Counted from the first letter of the stretch, positions 1 through 8,605 are shown. The stretch is 34,886 nucleotides of DNA from an uncultured Prevotella sp. (GCA_900553595.1 USEC01000020.1:1-34886), one strand, 5' to 3'. Notes: generated by a model not told the origin, from the sequence alone. Numbers and translations: made by a program.

Positions 1-824
1 CAGGCGACGAGACCTACCACAAGGTACTTGTCAAAGACAAGAACAAGGACGGCAAGGGAATAAAGAAAGCCTATATATGGGTGGTGACGGCAGTAAACAC
101 CGGTCTTGTATACTACTTCTATCATGACGGCTCAAGAAAGGAGGACATCATACTGGATTATATAAAGGGCCATAAAGGGGCCTTCCAGTCAGACGGTTTT
201 TCCCCGTACCGCAAAATGGCAAAGTGGCTGTTGCGTCTGGCATGCTTCCAGCATGTGAAGAGAAAGTTTCTCGATTGTGGGGACGATTTCGATGCCAAGG
301 TTATCGTACGCCTTATCAACTTCCTTTACCACAAGAACCACAAGCATAAGATCGGAGAAGACGGCTGGACGGAACGCGACAACTACAAATGGCGACAACA
401 ATACGCAATACCAGTCATGCATATCATAAAGAAGAAGCTTGACCGCATGGCAGCCGACAACCGCCTTCTGCCTAAGACGGAGAAGTATGAAGCCGTGCAT
501 TATATGCTCAACGAGTGGGACGCCCTGATGAATATCTTCACAAGAGGAGATTACCATCTGGACAACAACCTTGTGGAACGACTCAACAGATACATATCAT
601 TATCCCGAAGAAACTCACTTTTCTTCGGGTCGCATACTGGTGCCAGACGGGCAGCCATGTTCTATTCGCTTGCATGCTCCTGCAGACTGCAAGGTGTTAA
701 CTTCTTTGAATATATATCCGATGTCATCAACAAAGCAGCAACACTGCCGCCAAGAACACCGATAAGCAAATACCGGGAATTGCTGCCAGACAAATGGAAA
801 CAAAAAAATATCGCTCAAGAATAA
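1..824 (+). CDS. IS66-family transposase, C-terminal part (5' end outside window)
   Basis: The frame is open from base 3, so this is the C-terminal part of a longer protein rather than a gene starting at the internal ATG at 81. Visible IS66 hallmarks, in order, are a DETYHKVL segment with an early acidic residue, FQSDGFSPYRK (second catalytic Asp region), CFQHVKRKF (the family usually has CWAHARRKF), NNLVERLNRYISLSRRNSLFFGS (DDE glutamate region, split here as NNLVERLNRY and SRRNSLFFGS) and GARRAAMFYSLACSCR near the end. The family catalyses cut-and-paste transposition. The visible part is intact, with no frameshift, so the element could be active if its 5' half is whole. The stop codon lies inside the left arm and loop of a terminator hairpin. 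Confidence 0.92.
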   Translation, partial: GDETYHKVLVKDKNKDGKGIKKAYIWVVTAVNTGLVYYFYHDGSRKEDIILDYIKGHKGAFQSDGFSPYRKMAKWLLRLACFQHVKRKFLDCGDDFDAKVIVRLINFLYHKNHKHKIGEDGWTERDNYKWRQQYAIPVMHIIKKKLDRMAADNRLLPKTEKYEAVHYMLNEWDALMNIFTRGDYHLDNNLVERLNRYISLSRRNSLFFGSHTGARRAAMFYSLACSCRLQGVNFFEYISDVINKAATLPPRTPISKYRELLPDKWKQKNIAQE

Positions 825-845
825 AAACTTGAGCGATATTTTTTT
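802..845. terminator. Bidirectional intrinsic terminator at the transposase 3' end
   Basis: AATATCGCTCAAG (807-819) pairs perfectly with CTTGAGCGATATT (828-840). The stem is lengthened by five A-T pairs (802-806 with 841-845), giving 18 bp around an 8-nt loop. The A-tract on one side and T-tract on the other suit termination in both directions, and the left arm overlaps the last transposase codons. Confidence 0.85.
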
Positions 846-944
846 GATGTATATATACTAGCATCGCGGATACGCTTACTTCCAAACAGCATAATCACAG
901 CTTAGTGAAATACATTGCAGACTGTTTTTAGCGTGCAACAGTAC

Positions 945-981
945 TTTAAGTGGAAAGTTTTTGCAAAGTTTTCCACTTAAA
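945..981. promoter_or_regulatory. 12-bp inverted repeat, candidate operator of the AbiE operon
   Basis: TTTAAGTGGAAA (945-956) and TTTCCACTTAAA (970-981) are perfect inverted arms separated by 13 nt. The repeat lies in the only gap between the IS and the AbiEi-like gene, about 25 bp upstream of the predicted promoter. AbiEi antitoxins are known to repress their own operons by binding inverted repeats near the promoter. The operator role here is inference from that and from position. Confidence 0.45.
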
Positions 982-1007
982 AATAGTTAATGAATGTGGT
1001 GGTATGG

Positions 1008-1038
1008 TTGGATATATCATTGGTTTTGTGTAACTTTG
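1008..1038 (+). promoter_or_regulatory. Bacteroidota-type promoter of the AbiE operon
   Basis: TTG (1008-1010), 20-nt spacer, then TAACTTTG (1031-1038) fits the primary-sigma consensus of this phylum. Transcription should start near 1045, leaving a leader of only about 15 nt before ATG 1061. Confidence 0.65.
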
Positions 1039-1060
1039 CATTGTAAAACTATGGAATGCT

Positions 1061-1690
1061 ATGACAGAAATAGGAAAACGAATAGACAAAACACGCGAAG
1101 GGCAGATACTCTTCATATCAGACTTCTCAGGCATCAACGATAATGAGAAGGCAGTGAGTCGTGCCCTTTCCGTAGAAGAGAAGAAGGGAAATATAGTCCG
1201 CTTGACCAACGGTATGTATCTTCGTCCGAAGAAAACTCGTTTCGGCATTGTTTATCCTTCGGTCGATGAAATGGTGAAAGCGATAGCGCAGCGTGATAAA
1301 GTGCAGGTGCAGCCTTGTGGTGCTACGGCTCTGAACAAGCTTGGTCTTTCCACGCAGGTGCCGACCAAATATACTTATTTGACTTCCGGGAGTGGTCGGA
1401 CCATTACGATTGGCAATCGTATCATAGAGATGAAGCGAAGCGTTCCCAAAAACTTCGCTTTCAAGACAGTGCTGGCTTCGTTGCTTGTTCAGGCATTAAA
1501 GGCTACAGGACAGGATAATGTCGGAGAAAAGGAACTCGCTGTCATAAGGCAGCTTGTGAGAAACGAGCAGCGTATCGACTTGTTCATGCAGGACTTGGTT
1601 CTTATGCCAGTATGGATAAGGAAAATGATTGTCGTCATAATTAAAAACAACGGGCATCATGACACTTTGGATAAAGCATACGAAAGCTGA
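1061..1690 (+). CDS. AbiEi-like antitoxin (DUF6088-type), type IV toxin-antitoxin system
   Basis: This 209-residue protein has the layout of AbiEi/DUF6088 antitoxins: a short N-terminal winged-helix region (about residues 1-55, ending in IVRLTNGMYLRPKK) followed by a conserved middle part (VQPCGATALNKLGLSTQVP, then a beta-rich TSGSGRTITIG stretch) and a C-terminal LMPVWIRK segment. Two upstream ATGs (1051, 1056) are out of frame, so 1061 is the start. The 3' end overlaps the toxin gene by 32 nt, typical of translationally coupled pairs. AbiEi proteins neutralise the AbiEii nucleotidyltransferase without forming a stable complex and also repress the operon. The family assignment comes from motif memory and the partner gene, not a search. 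Confidence 0.8.
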   Translation: MTEIGKRIDKTREGQILFISDFSGINDNEKAVSRALSVEEKKGNIVRLTNGMYLRPKKTRFGIVYPSVDEMVKAIAQRDKVQVQPCGATALNKLGLSTQVPTKYTYLTSGSGRTITIGNRIIEMKRSVPKNFAFKTVLASLLVQALKATGQDNVGEKELAVIRQLVRNEQRIDLFMQDLVLMPVWIRKMIVVIIKNNGHHDTLDKAYES

Positions 1691-2672
1691 GCGTATTGCC
1701 ATGCTGCAGCGTGCGGAAGAGAAGTTCGGCATCAACCAAGTGGCTCTTGAAAAAGACTGGTGGGTGACGGTGGTGCTTAATGCTCTGTTCAGATGTTCTT
1801 GTGCAGAGCAGCTTATCTTCAAGGGAGGTACAAGCCTAAGCAAGGGTTGGAGCCTTATAGAGCGTTTCAGTGAAGATATTGATTTGTCGATAAACCACGA
1901 GTTTTTCGGAATAGAAAAGACCAGTAAGAACCAGCGGGAGAAACTACGCAGAAAGGCACGCCGATATATTCTTGATACGGTCTCGTCTGAATTGGAGACC
2001 AACTTGAAGGAAATAGGCGTGAAGGGGTTTCGCATAGAGGGCGTTTTGGAGGAGATTGATGTTGATGGAAACAGCAGAATGGTGGCAAGCGACAAGGATC
2101 CATCTGTCATACTCGTTCACTATGAATCCGTGCTTGGCTTTAATATAGAATACATTCCGTCGAGTGTTAAAATCGAAATCAGTTGCCTGTCAATGAACGA
2201 GCCTACGGAGAACCGTTTGATTTCGTCTTATGTGGAGCAGACTTTTCCCGGAGAAGACGATTCTGCGAGTGCGACTATAAGGACAGTTTCACCTGTACGC
2301 ACTTTTTTGGAAAAAGCGTTTCTTCTGTGTGAGGAATTCCAAAGGCCGGTGCCTCGTCATGTCCGTATGTCCCGGCATCTGTATGATCTTGAACGTTTGA
2401 TGGATACGGAATTCGGCAGGCAGGCCTTGCAGGACAACTCTTTGTATGAGCGTATAGTAAGACACCGTTCCGTTTATTATGCCGTAGGCCGTGTGGATTA
2501 TTCCAAGCTTATGCCGGGTGAAATAGATTTTGTGCCTCGCCCGGAAATAATGCAGGATTGGAAGGCAGACTACAAGGATATGTGCGATCATTTTATCTAT
2601 GGCTCGACATTGTCGTTTGAGAAACTTTTGGAAAGGATAAAAGACTTGCAGGATAGGTTCAGAATGTTGTGA
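1659..2672 (+). CDS. AbiEii-type nucleotidyltransferase toxin
   Basis: The 337-residue protein carries the AbiEii/AbiGii signature: VALEKDWWVT near residue 30, then IFKGGTSLSKGW and RFSEDIDLSI (about residues 52-78). The GG-T-S loop and the E-D-x-D acidic pair form the nucleotidyltransferase active site; all key residues are present. The family transfers nucleotides to RNA targets such as tRNA acceptor ends and causes bacteriostasis, giving phage abortive infection or plasmid maintenance. The start at 1659 overlaps the antitoxin and gives the expected short N-terminal extension. The pair sits directly next to an IS66 element, as mobile defence genes often do. Which stimulus it answers cannot be read from sequence. 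Confidence 0.88.
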   Translation: MTLWIKHTKAERIAMLQRAEEKFGINQVALEKDWWVTVVLNALFRCSCAEQLIFKGGTSLSKGWSLIERFSEDIDLSINHEFFGIEKTSKNQREKLRRKARRYILDTVSSELETNLKEIGVKGFRIEGVLEEIDVDGNSRMVASDKDPSVILVHYESVLGFNIEYIPSSVKIEISCLSMNEPTENRLISSYVEQTFPGEDDSASATIRTVSPVRTFLEKAFLLCEEFQRPVPRHVRMSRHLYDLERLMDTEFGRQALQDNSLYERIVRHRSVYYAVGRVDYSKLMPGEIDFVPRPEIMQDWKADYKDMCDHFIYGSTLSFEKLLERIKDLQDRFRML

Positions 2673-2705
2673 AAAAGCAGCGGAAATGGTGTGAATTTGT
2701 TTCAG

Positions 2706-2750
2706 AAAGCAAAGAGACAGTCTGACGGCAGACGGTCAGTTTTGCTTTTT
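2706..2750 (+). terminator. Probable terminator of the AbiE operon
   Basis: AAAGCAAA (2706-2713) pairs with TTTGCTTT (2741-2748), and CTGAC (2722-2726) pairs with GTCAG (2735-2739) inside. The stem is interrupted by unpaired bases on the left side, so termination efficiency is uncertain. It lies between the toxin stop and the next promoter. Confidence 0.45.
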
Positions 2751-2797
2751 GCTCGTAAATTGTCTGTTAGAAATGGTAGAATTACATAAAAAGAAGC

Positions 2798-2805
2798 TAT
2801 CTTTG
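2798..2805 (+). promoter_or_regulatory. Minus-7 element directly before the WbsX-like gene
   Basis: TATCTTTG ends four bases before the ATG at 2810. A start site at the usual distance would fall on or next to the start codon, implying a leaderless or nearly leaderless message. No good minus-33 TTG is visible at the expected spacing. Confidence 0.45.
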
Positions 2806-2809
2806 CATT

Positions 2810-3964
2810 ATGAAAGCACGCGTAATAGCATTATATCTGCCGCAGTTTCACCCGACTCCCGAAAACGACCGTTGGTGGGGACCGGGTTTTACCGAGTGGA
2901 CTAACGTGGCGAAAGCCAAACCGTTGTTTCGTGGACACCAGCAGCCGCGCATTCCTGCCGACCTTGGTTTCTACGACCTCCGTCTGCCCGAAACGCGCGA
3001 GCAGCAGGCTCAACTGGCACGCGAGGCAGGCGTGGAAGGATTCTGTTACTACCACTATTGGTTCGGCAACGGACGCCAGTTGCTTGAACGCCCGTTGCAG
3101 GAAGTGGTGGCGAGCGGCAAGCCCGACTTCCCCTTCTGCATCTGCTGGGCCAACCATACATGGAGCAACAAGACATGGGAGCGCAAGTCGGCGGTGCAGA
3201 AGAACTCCGTGCTGATGGAGCAGACCTATCCCGGAACAGAGGACGACATCGCACATTTCAACACTTTGCTGCCCATGTTCAAGGACAGACGCTACATGAC
3301 TGTCGATGGAAAACTCATCTTCGCCATCTACGACCCCTTCGGATTCAAGAACGTGCAGCAGTTCATCGCCACATGGCGGCGCCTTGCCGAGGAAAACGGC
3401 CTGCCCGGATTCCACTTCATTGGCATGACACCCTCCACGCTTACTATACGCACTGCGCCCGACGGGACACGCCAGCGCGTGATGCCCAACCTTGAAAGCA
3501 GTGCCGAGATATACCGGCGTGTGCTCGACCTCGGCTTCGATGCCGTCAATTCGTTGGGCAAACGCCGTGGCGAGATGCTCTACGAAGGCAAGTGGAAGAA
3601 CATAGCCAAGACCGTGCTGCGCCACATCGGGTTCCCCACGGGCAGCATGCGCTATGACTACGAGCGCACCGTGCGCAACTATTTCGCGCCGGAGGACACT
3701 TGGGAGAATGTCTATCCATCCATCCTTCCGCAGTGGGATCGCACACCACGTGTGGCTTCCATGGACGGGGTCTATGTGAATGCTACTCCCGAAAAGTTTG
3801 AAAACCACATCCGTCAGGCACTGTCTCTGATAAAGGACAAGCAGCCCGAACACCGCATACTCTTCCTCAAGTCGTGGAACGAGTGGGGCGAAGGCAACTA
3901 TGTGGAACCCGACATGGAGTGGGGACACGGCTTCATCGATGCCATACACAATGCCGTGCTTTAA
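2810..3964 (+). CDS. WbsX-family (GH99-like) protein of a polysaccharide cluster
   Basis: This 384-residue soluble protein opens with the hallmark of the WbsX / glycosyltransferase-WbsX family: IALYLPQFHPTPEND, then WWGPGFTEWTNV, a FCYYHYWFGNGRQLLE segment, FCICWANHTWS and near the end SWNEWGEGNYVEPD. These proteins resemble GH99 alpha-mannan-acting enzymes and occur almost only in O-antigen, capsule and rhamnan clusters; their exact reaction is not settled. The start is fixed by family-conserved residues from position 2. The stop codon overlaps the next start (TAATG), so it is the first gene of a polysaccharide operon with the following GT2. Confidence 0.88.
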   Translation: MKARVIALYLPQFHPTPENDRWWGPGFTEWTNVAKAKPLFRGHQQPRIPADLGFYDLRLPETREQQAQLAREAGVEGFCYYHYWFGNGRQLLERPLQEVVASGKPDFPFCICWANHTWSNKTWERKSAVQKNSVLMEQTYPGTEDDIAHFNTLLPMFKDRRYMTVDGKLIFAIYDPFGFKNVQQFIATWRRLAEENGLPGFHFIGMTPSTLTIRTAPDGTRQRVMPNLESSAEIYRRVLDLGFDAVNSLGKRRGEMLYEGKWKNIAKTVLRHIGFPTGSMRYDYERTVRNYFAPEDTWENVYPSILPQWDRTPRVASMDGVYVNATPEKFENHIRQALSLIKDKQPEHRILFLKSWNEWGEGNYVEPDMEWGHGFIDAIHNAVL

Positions 3965-4806
3965 TGTTACTGACCCATATAAAGATGAATGATATAAAGG
4001 TGTCGGTGATAATACCGACCTACCGCCCCGGCGATTACCTCTACGAGTGCCTCGGAAGTCTGTGCCGTCAGACTCTTGGCAGCGACTCGTTTGAGGTGAT
4101 TATCGTGCTCAACGGTTGCAACGAACCTTATTCTGAAGAAATAAGGAAGTATGTCGTCGGCACTATGCAGGGCTTCCGTGTGCGCTTCATGCAGACCGAC
4201 TGCCCCGGAGTCTCCAATGCACGCAACATGGCTCTCGATGCCGCCTGTGGCGAATATGTGGCTTTCATCGACGACGACGACTGGGTGTCGCCCGGTTATC
4301 TTGCCGACCTTCTGGCAGAAGCTGCCAAAGGTGCCGATGTGGTGGAGGCCAATGTCGCCGATTACGACGAGACCGACGGCACCTGCCATGACGACTATCT
4401 CACACGCGCCTTCCATCGCAATGCCGCCCGTGAGCGTGTCACACTCGTGTCGGCACGCAGTTTCATGTCGTCGTCGTGCTGCAAGATTATCCGTCGCGAA
4501 GTCATAGGCAACCGCCGTTTCGACACACGCTTCCGCCAAGGCGAGGATGCGCTGTTCATGGCAACGGTGAGCAACAGCGTCAAAACCATCGCCCTCGCTA
4601 CCGCCGACACGCTCTATTACCGTCGGCTTCGTGCCGGATCGGCTTCGCGGCGTGTGGTGGCACGCAAGGAGTATGTGCTCAACCAACTGCGGCTCATGCG
4701 CACCTACATCGGGCTGTATCTGGGCGATGTGGCGCATTACAGTCTGCCCTTCTTCGCCACACGCATTGCGGCATTGTCGCGCAACATAGTGAGGGCTTTC
4801 CGTTAA
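3964..4806 (+). CDS. Glycosyltransferase family 2
   Basis: A GT-A fold glycosyltransferase of about 280 residues. VSVIIPTYRPGDYLYECL begins the nucleotide-sugar fold, SNARNMALDAACGEYVAFIDDDDW (split here as SNARNMALDAACGEY and FIDDDDW, acidic run at residues 103-106) supplies the metal-binding DxD region, and RQGEDALFM follows at about residue 200. It should transfer a sugar from a nucleotide donor during repeat-unit assembly at the inner membrane; donor and acceptor are unknown. ATG 3964 overlaps the upstream stop; ATG 3985 (MNDIKVSVII) is an equally credible start because the fold begins right after it. A much longer upstream reading would overlap the WbsX gene and is rejected. Confidence 0.9.
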   Translation: MLLTHIKMNDIKVSVIIPTYRPGDYLYECLGSLCRQTLGSDSFEVIIVLNGCNEPYSEEIRKYVVGTMQGFRVRFMQTDCPGVSNARNMALDAACGEYVAFIDDDDWVSPGYLADLLAEAAKGADVVEANVADYDETDGTCHDDYLTRAFHRNAARERVTLVSARSFMSSSCCKIIRREVIGNRRFDTRFRQGEDALFMATVSNSVKTIALATADTLYYRRLRAGSASRRVVARKEYVLNQLRLMRTYIGLYLGDVAHYSLPFFATRIAALSRNIVRAFR

Positions 4807-4912
4807 AGTCAGGGAAGTATGGCGATAACAGTGGCTTTGCAATGCAATATTGTGTGCAAAATGCCGTTCTGTAAATGATAAAGCAAGAAAAAAGAATATC
4901 AACAAGATAAAT

Positions 4913-6067
4913 ATGAAAAAGATAATGCTCGTGTTCGGAACCCGTCCGGAGGCCATCAAGATGGCTCCTCTGGTGAAAGCGTTCCAGCAGCGCAGCGAAG
5001 AGTTTGAGACAGTGGTCTGCGTTACGGGCCAGCACCGTGAGATGCTCGACCAGGTTCTGGAACTCTTCGACATAAAACCCGACTTCGACCTCAACATAAT
5101 GAAGCAGGGACAGGACCTCTACGACATCACCTCGCGTGTGCTGCTCGGTATGCGCGATGTGTTCAAGGAGTGCCGCCCCGACATACTTTTCGTGCATGGC
5201 GACACCACGACAAGCACTGCCGCCGCACTCGCCGCGTTCTACAGCCAGATACCCGTGGCACACGTTGAGGCAGGTCTCCGTACACACGACATTTACAGTC
5301 CGTGGCCGGAAGAGATAAACCGCCAGATAACGGGGCGTATAGCCACTTACAATTTCTCGCCCACACCGCTGAGCCGCGAGAATCTTCTGAAGGAGAATAT
5401 CGATGCAAGCCACATCACAGTGACGGGCAACACCGTCATCGATGCCCTGCATTGGGTGACGGCGAAGATAAAGAGCGACGCGAGTCTTGACGCGAGTCTT
5501 GCCGAAGCGTTGAAGACACGCGGTTACGACGTGGCACGCCTCGACGCCGGCCGTCGCCTCGTGCTCATCACCGGGCACCGCCGCGAGAACTTCGGCGATG
5601 GTTTCCACAACATCTGCAATGCTCTGAAGACACTGTCGCAGGAGCATCCCGATGTCGATTTCGTCTATCCCATGCACCTCAACCCCAATGTGCGCCGCCC
5701 CATACACGAGACTTTCGGCGAGGATTTGTCGTCACTTGGCAATATGTTCTTCATCGAACCGCTCGAATATCTCATGTTCATCTTCCTCATGGAGAAGTCG
5801 GACATTGTGCTCACCGACAGCGGCGGCATACAGGAGGAGGCTCCCGGTCTGGGCAAGCCGGTGCTCGTGATGCGCGATACGACGGAACGCCCCGAAGCCC
5901 TTGAAGCCGGCACCGTGAAGCTCGTAGGCACAGACTACGATGCCATCGTAGGCAATGTGTCGCGACTTCTCACCGACAGCGATGCCTACATGGCAATGAG
6001 TCATGCCACCAACCCCTACGGCGACGGCAAGGCCTGCGGCAGAATCATCGACTTCGTAAAGGATTAG
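4913..6067 (+). CDS. wecB: UDP-N-acetylglucosamine 2-epimerase (non-hydrolysing)
   Basis: The enzyme converts UDP-GlcNAc to UDP-ManNAc, the precursor of ManNAcA units. The 384-residue protein starts MKKIMLVFGTRPEAIKMAPL, the family signature, and has VHGDTTTSTAAALAAF, HVEAGLRT, ITGHRREN and the C-terminal TDSGGIQEEAPGLGKPVL and RDTTERPEA segments that hold UDP. An upstream in-frame ATG (4850) would add 21 residues unlike the family, so 4913 is chosen. The 106-nt gap from the GT2 gene shows no consensus promoter, and wecC follows after 53 nt, so it is probably co-transcribed. Confidence 0.95.
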   Translation: MKKIMLVFGTRPEAIKMAPLVKAFQQRSEEFETVVCVTGQHREMLDQVLELFDIKPDFDLNIMKQGQDLYDITSRVLLGMRDVFKECRPDILFVHGDTTTSTAAALAAFYSQIPVAHVEAGLRTHDIYSPWPEEINRQITGRIATYNFSPTPLSRENLLKENIDASHITVTGNTVIDALHWVTAKIKSDASLDASLAEALKTRGYDVARLDAGRRLVLITGHRRENFGDGFHNICNALKTLSQEHPDVDFVYPMHLNPNVRRPIHETFGEDLSSLGNMFFIEPLEYLMFIFLMEKSDIVLTDSGGIQEEAPGLGKPVLVMRDTTERPEALEAGTVKLVGTDYDAIVGNVSRLLTDSDAYMAMSHATNPYGDGKACGRIIDFVKD

Positions 6068-6120
6068 GAACAGAAGAACGAAAGTTTAAGCAAGAATATA
6101 GAATTTAAAAACTAAATAAG

Positions 6121-7329
6121 ATGAAAGCATGTTTCATGGGTCTTGGCTACATCGGACTGCCGACAGCCATCATTGCCGCCAAGCATGGCGTGACGGTTAC
6201 AGGCGTTGATATAAACCAGGAAGTAGTCGATAAGACCAATGCAGGGCATCTGCACATAATTGAACCCGGACTGGAAGACCTCCTCAAGGAGGTGGTGGCA
6301 GCAGGACAGTTACACGCCACAACACAGCCGGAGAAGAGCGATGCCTTCTTCATCGTGGTGCCGACACCGTTCCGTGGCGGCAATCATGAACCCGACATAT
6401 CGTATGTTGAGGCTGCCACACGCTCGGTGATACCCTTCCTTGAGCCTGGCAATCTCTTTGTGATAGAATCGACATCGCCCGTCGGCACCACCGACAAGAT
6501 GGCGAAAATAATATTCGAGGAGCGTCCCGAACTCGTGGACAAAATACATGTGGCATACTGTCCAGAACGTGTGCTGCCGGGCAACGTGATTTACGAGCTC
6601 GTGCACAACGACCGTGTGATAGGCGGACGCGACGAGGCTTCGACAGCGGCTGCGCAGCATTTCTACTCGCAGTTCGTGCAGGGCCAGCTTCATCCCACCA
6701 ACTGCAAGACAGCCGAGATGTGCAAACTCACCGAAAATTCGAGCCGCGACTCGCAGATAGCGTTCGCCAACGAACTCTCAATCATCTGCGACAAGGCAGG
6801 AATCAATGTGTGGGAGCTCATCCGTCTTGCCAACAAGCACCCGCGTGTGAACATCCTTCAGCCCGGATGCGGAGTGGGAGGACACTGCATTGCCGTCGAT
6901 CCTTACTTCATTTCAACGGAGTTCCCCGCCGAATCGAAGATGATTTCCACAGCCCGTGAGGTGAACAACTACAAGGCTTTCTGGTGTGCCGAGAAGGTGA
7001 AGAACGCCATACTCAAGTTTGAACTCGACAACAAACGCAAGCCGGTAGTGGCAATGATGGGTCTGGCTTTCAAGCCGGACATCGACGATTTGCGCGAGAG
7101 TCCGTCGAAATACATCGCCACCCGTGTGATGCAGGACTGCTGCAACGCCAACATTCTCATCGTGGAGCCGAACATCAGCGAGCATCCCGTGTTCAAACTC
7201 TCGGAATATAATGAGGCTTACGACAAGGCCGACATAGTGGTATTCCTCACTGCCCACTCTGTGTTCAAGACATTGCAGTGGCGTGACGACAAGGTGATAC
7301 TCGACTTCTGCGGAATCTTCAAGCGATAA
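6121..7329 (+). CDS. wecC: UDP-N-acetyl-D-mannosamine dehydrogenase
   Basis: It oxidises UDP-ManNAc to UDP-ManNAcA with NAD, the step after WecB. The 402-residue protein shows the N-terminal Rossmann motif GLGYIGLPTA (7-16), the YCPERVLPG segment near residue 150, KLTENSSRDSQIAFANEL (central domain) and GCGVGGHCIAVDPYF with the catalytic Cys at 256. The C-terminal FKPDIDDLRESPS region is typical of UDP-sugar dehydrogenases. All key residues are present and the length is normal. Its stop overlaps the next gene's ATG (TAATG at 7327-7331), pointing to coupled translation with the GT4. Confidence 0.95.
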   Translation: MKACFMGLGYIGLPTAIIAAKHGVTVTGVDINQEVVDKTNAGHLHIIEPGLEDLLKEVVAAGQLHATTQPEKSDAFFIVVPTPFRGGNHEPDISYVEAATRSVIPFLEPGNLFVIESTSPVGTTDKMAKIIFEERPELVDKIHVAYCPERVLPGNVIYELVHNDRVIGGRDEASTAAAQHFYSQFVQGQLHPTNCKTAEMCKLTENSSRDSQIAFANELSIICDKAGINVWELIRLANKHPRVNILQPGCGVGGHCIAVDPYFISTEFPAESKMISTAREVNNYKAFWCAEKVKNAILKFELDNKRKPVVAMMGLAFKPDIDDLRESPSKYIATRVMQDCCNANILIVEPNISEHPVFKLSEYNEAYDKADIVVFLTAHSVFKTLQWRDDKVILDFCGIFKR

Positions 7330-8537
7330 TGAGAATACTTTTCCTTTCCGACAACTTCCCTCCTGAGGTGAACGCCCCGGCTTCACGCACCTTCGACCAT
7401 TGCCGCGAATGGGTGAAGGCAGGCGCCGAAGTCACTGTGGTGACATGTGTGCCCAACTTCCCGCAAGGCAAGGTCTATCCCGGCTACAAAAACAAATTGT
7501 GGCAGACGGAGATGATGGACGGCATCAGAGTGATACGCGTGTGGACCTACATGGTGCCGAACAAGGGCTTCATAAAGCGCACTCTCGACTACATAAGCTT
7601 CTCGGTCACGGGCTTTCTGGCAGCTCTTTTCGTAAAGACCGATGTCATTGTAGCCACCTCGCCGCAGTTCTTTACGGCTCTGGCAGGACGCACTCTGTCA
7701 TGGTGGAAGCGCAAACCCTGGGTTATGGAGGTGCGCGACCTTTGGCCGGAGAGCATCAAAACGGTGGGAGCAATGAACGACAGCGTCTTCATACGCTACT
7801 TCGAGTGGCAGGAGAAGCGTTGCTACCGTTCGGCTAAGAAGATAGTTGTTGTCACCGATTCGTTCAAGCGCACACTCACTTCGCGTGGCATCGATCCGGC
7901 GAAGATAGAGGTGGTGAAGAACGGAGTGAACAAGGCTCTCTTCACACCACGCCCGAAGGACGAGGCTCTCAAAGCGCAGCTCGGACTCGCCGGCAAGACC
8001 GTCATCGGCTACATCGGTACGCACGGCATGGCACACAAACTCGATTTCATCCTGCAAAGTGCCAAGAAACTTGAGGACAATCCAAATCTCCACTTCCTGC
8101 TCATAGGTGGCGGGGCGATGAAGGACAGCCTGCTGAAACTCAAGGATGAACTGGGCTGCACCAATGTGACGATGCTCGACTCCGTGATGAAGGAAGAGGT
8201 GGCACGCTATATCTCCATACTCGATGTGTGTCTGATAAATCTTAAGAAGTCGCCGCTGTTCACAACGGTCATCCCGTCGAAGATATTCGAGAATGCGGGA
8301 ATGGGCATTCCAATCCTTATGGGAGTGGAAGGCGAGGCTAAGGACATCATCAGCCAGTACGGGGCAGGACTCTGTTTCGAGCCGGAGAATTTCGAAGACT
8401 TCAGGCAGAAGCTCACCGCGCTGCTCGAACCTGCGACATACGCCAAGTGCAAGGAGGGATGCCGGCATCTTGCCGACAACTTCGACCGCAAGCTGTTGGC
8501 GGCAAATATGCTCAAGGTGATAGAGTCGGCGAAATGA
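7329..8537 (+). CDS. Glycosyltransferase family 4 (WbuB-like)
   Basis: A 402-residue GT-B fold glycosyltransferase. The N-terminus ILFLSDNFPPEVNAPASR and the MEVRDLWPES segment (about residue 135) resemble the WbuB/FnlD-type transferases that add N-acetylated deoxysugars or GlcNAc-type units early in O-antigen synthesis. The C-terminal half has GYIGTHGMAHKLDFIL, FLLIGGGAMK and IPSKIFENAGMGIPIL, which make up the donor-binding domain with the E-x7-E type motif. Its position after wecBC suggests use of UDP-ManNAcA or a related donor, which is inference. The next gene begins 106 nt later, beyond a terminator-like hairpin. Confidence 0.88.
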   Translation: MRILFLSDNFPPEVNAPASRTFDHCREWVKAGAEVTVVTCVPNFPQGKVYPGYKNKLWQTEMMDGIRVIRVWTYMVPNKGFIKRTLDYISFSVTGFLAALFVKTDVIVATSPQFFTALAGRTLSWWKRKPWVMEVRDLWPESIKTVGAMNDSVFIRYFEWQEKRCYRSAKKIVVVTDSFKRTLTSRGIDPAKIEVVKNGVNKALFTPRPKDEALKAQLGLAGKTVIGYIGTHGMAHKLDFILQSAKKLEDNPNLHFLLIGGGAMKDSLLKLKDELGCTNVTMLDSVMKEEVARYISILDVCLINLKKSPLFTTVIPSKIFENAGMGIPILMGVEGEAKDIISQYGAGLCFEPENFEDFRQKLTALLEPATYAKCKEGCRHLADNFDRKLLAANMLKVIESAK

Positions 8538-8605
8538 AGCCGACCTCGCATCGGAAAGCAAAAAATGATAAAATTTTCTAAAATAAAAGACAATAAATTT
8601 AAAGA

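Larger units (their letters stand above)
1..879 (+). mobile_element. IS66-family insertion sequence, right-hand part only
   Basis: The window opens inside an IS66-type transposase gene. Past its stop codon the sequence reads GCGGATACGCTTAC, ending at 879. IS66-family elements end in the reverse complement of GTAAGCG, so 879 is the likely right tip, and the next eight bases (880-887) would be one copy of the target duplication. The left end and accessory ORFs lie outside the window, so neither the matching inverted repeat nor the duplication can be confirmed. Confidence 0.6.

Noticed and set aside
945..981. Link between the GTGGAA/TTCCAC arms here and the similar arms at 26596-26631
   Set aside because: The shared hexamer is short, spacing differs, and there is no sigma-54 promoter near the AbiE operon, so a common regulator is not supported.
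2831..3949. A 372-codon open frame on the minus strand
   Set aside because: It lies fully antisense to the WbsX-like gene, has low-complexity His/Val/Ala composition and no recognisable motif. It is a shadow of codon bias in the real gene.
3874..3963. Longer N-terminus for the GT2 gene starting at 3874
   Set aside because: The extra residues overlap the end of the WbsX gene and do not resemble a GT2 start. The TAATG overlap at 3962-3966 is the natural junction.
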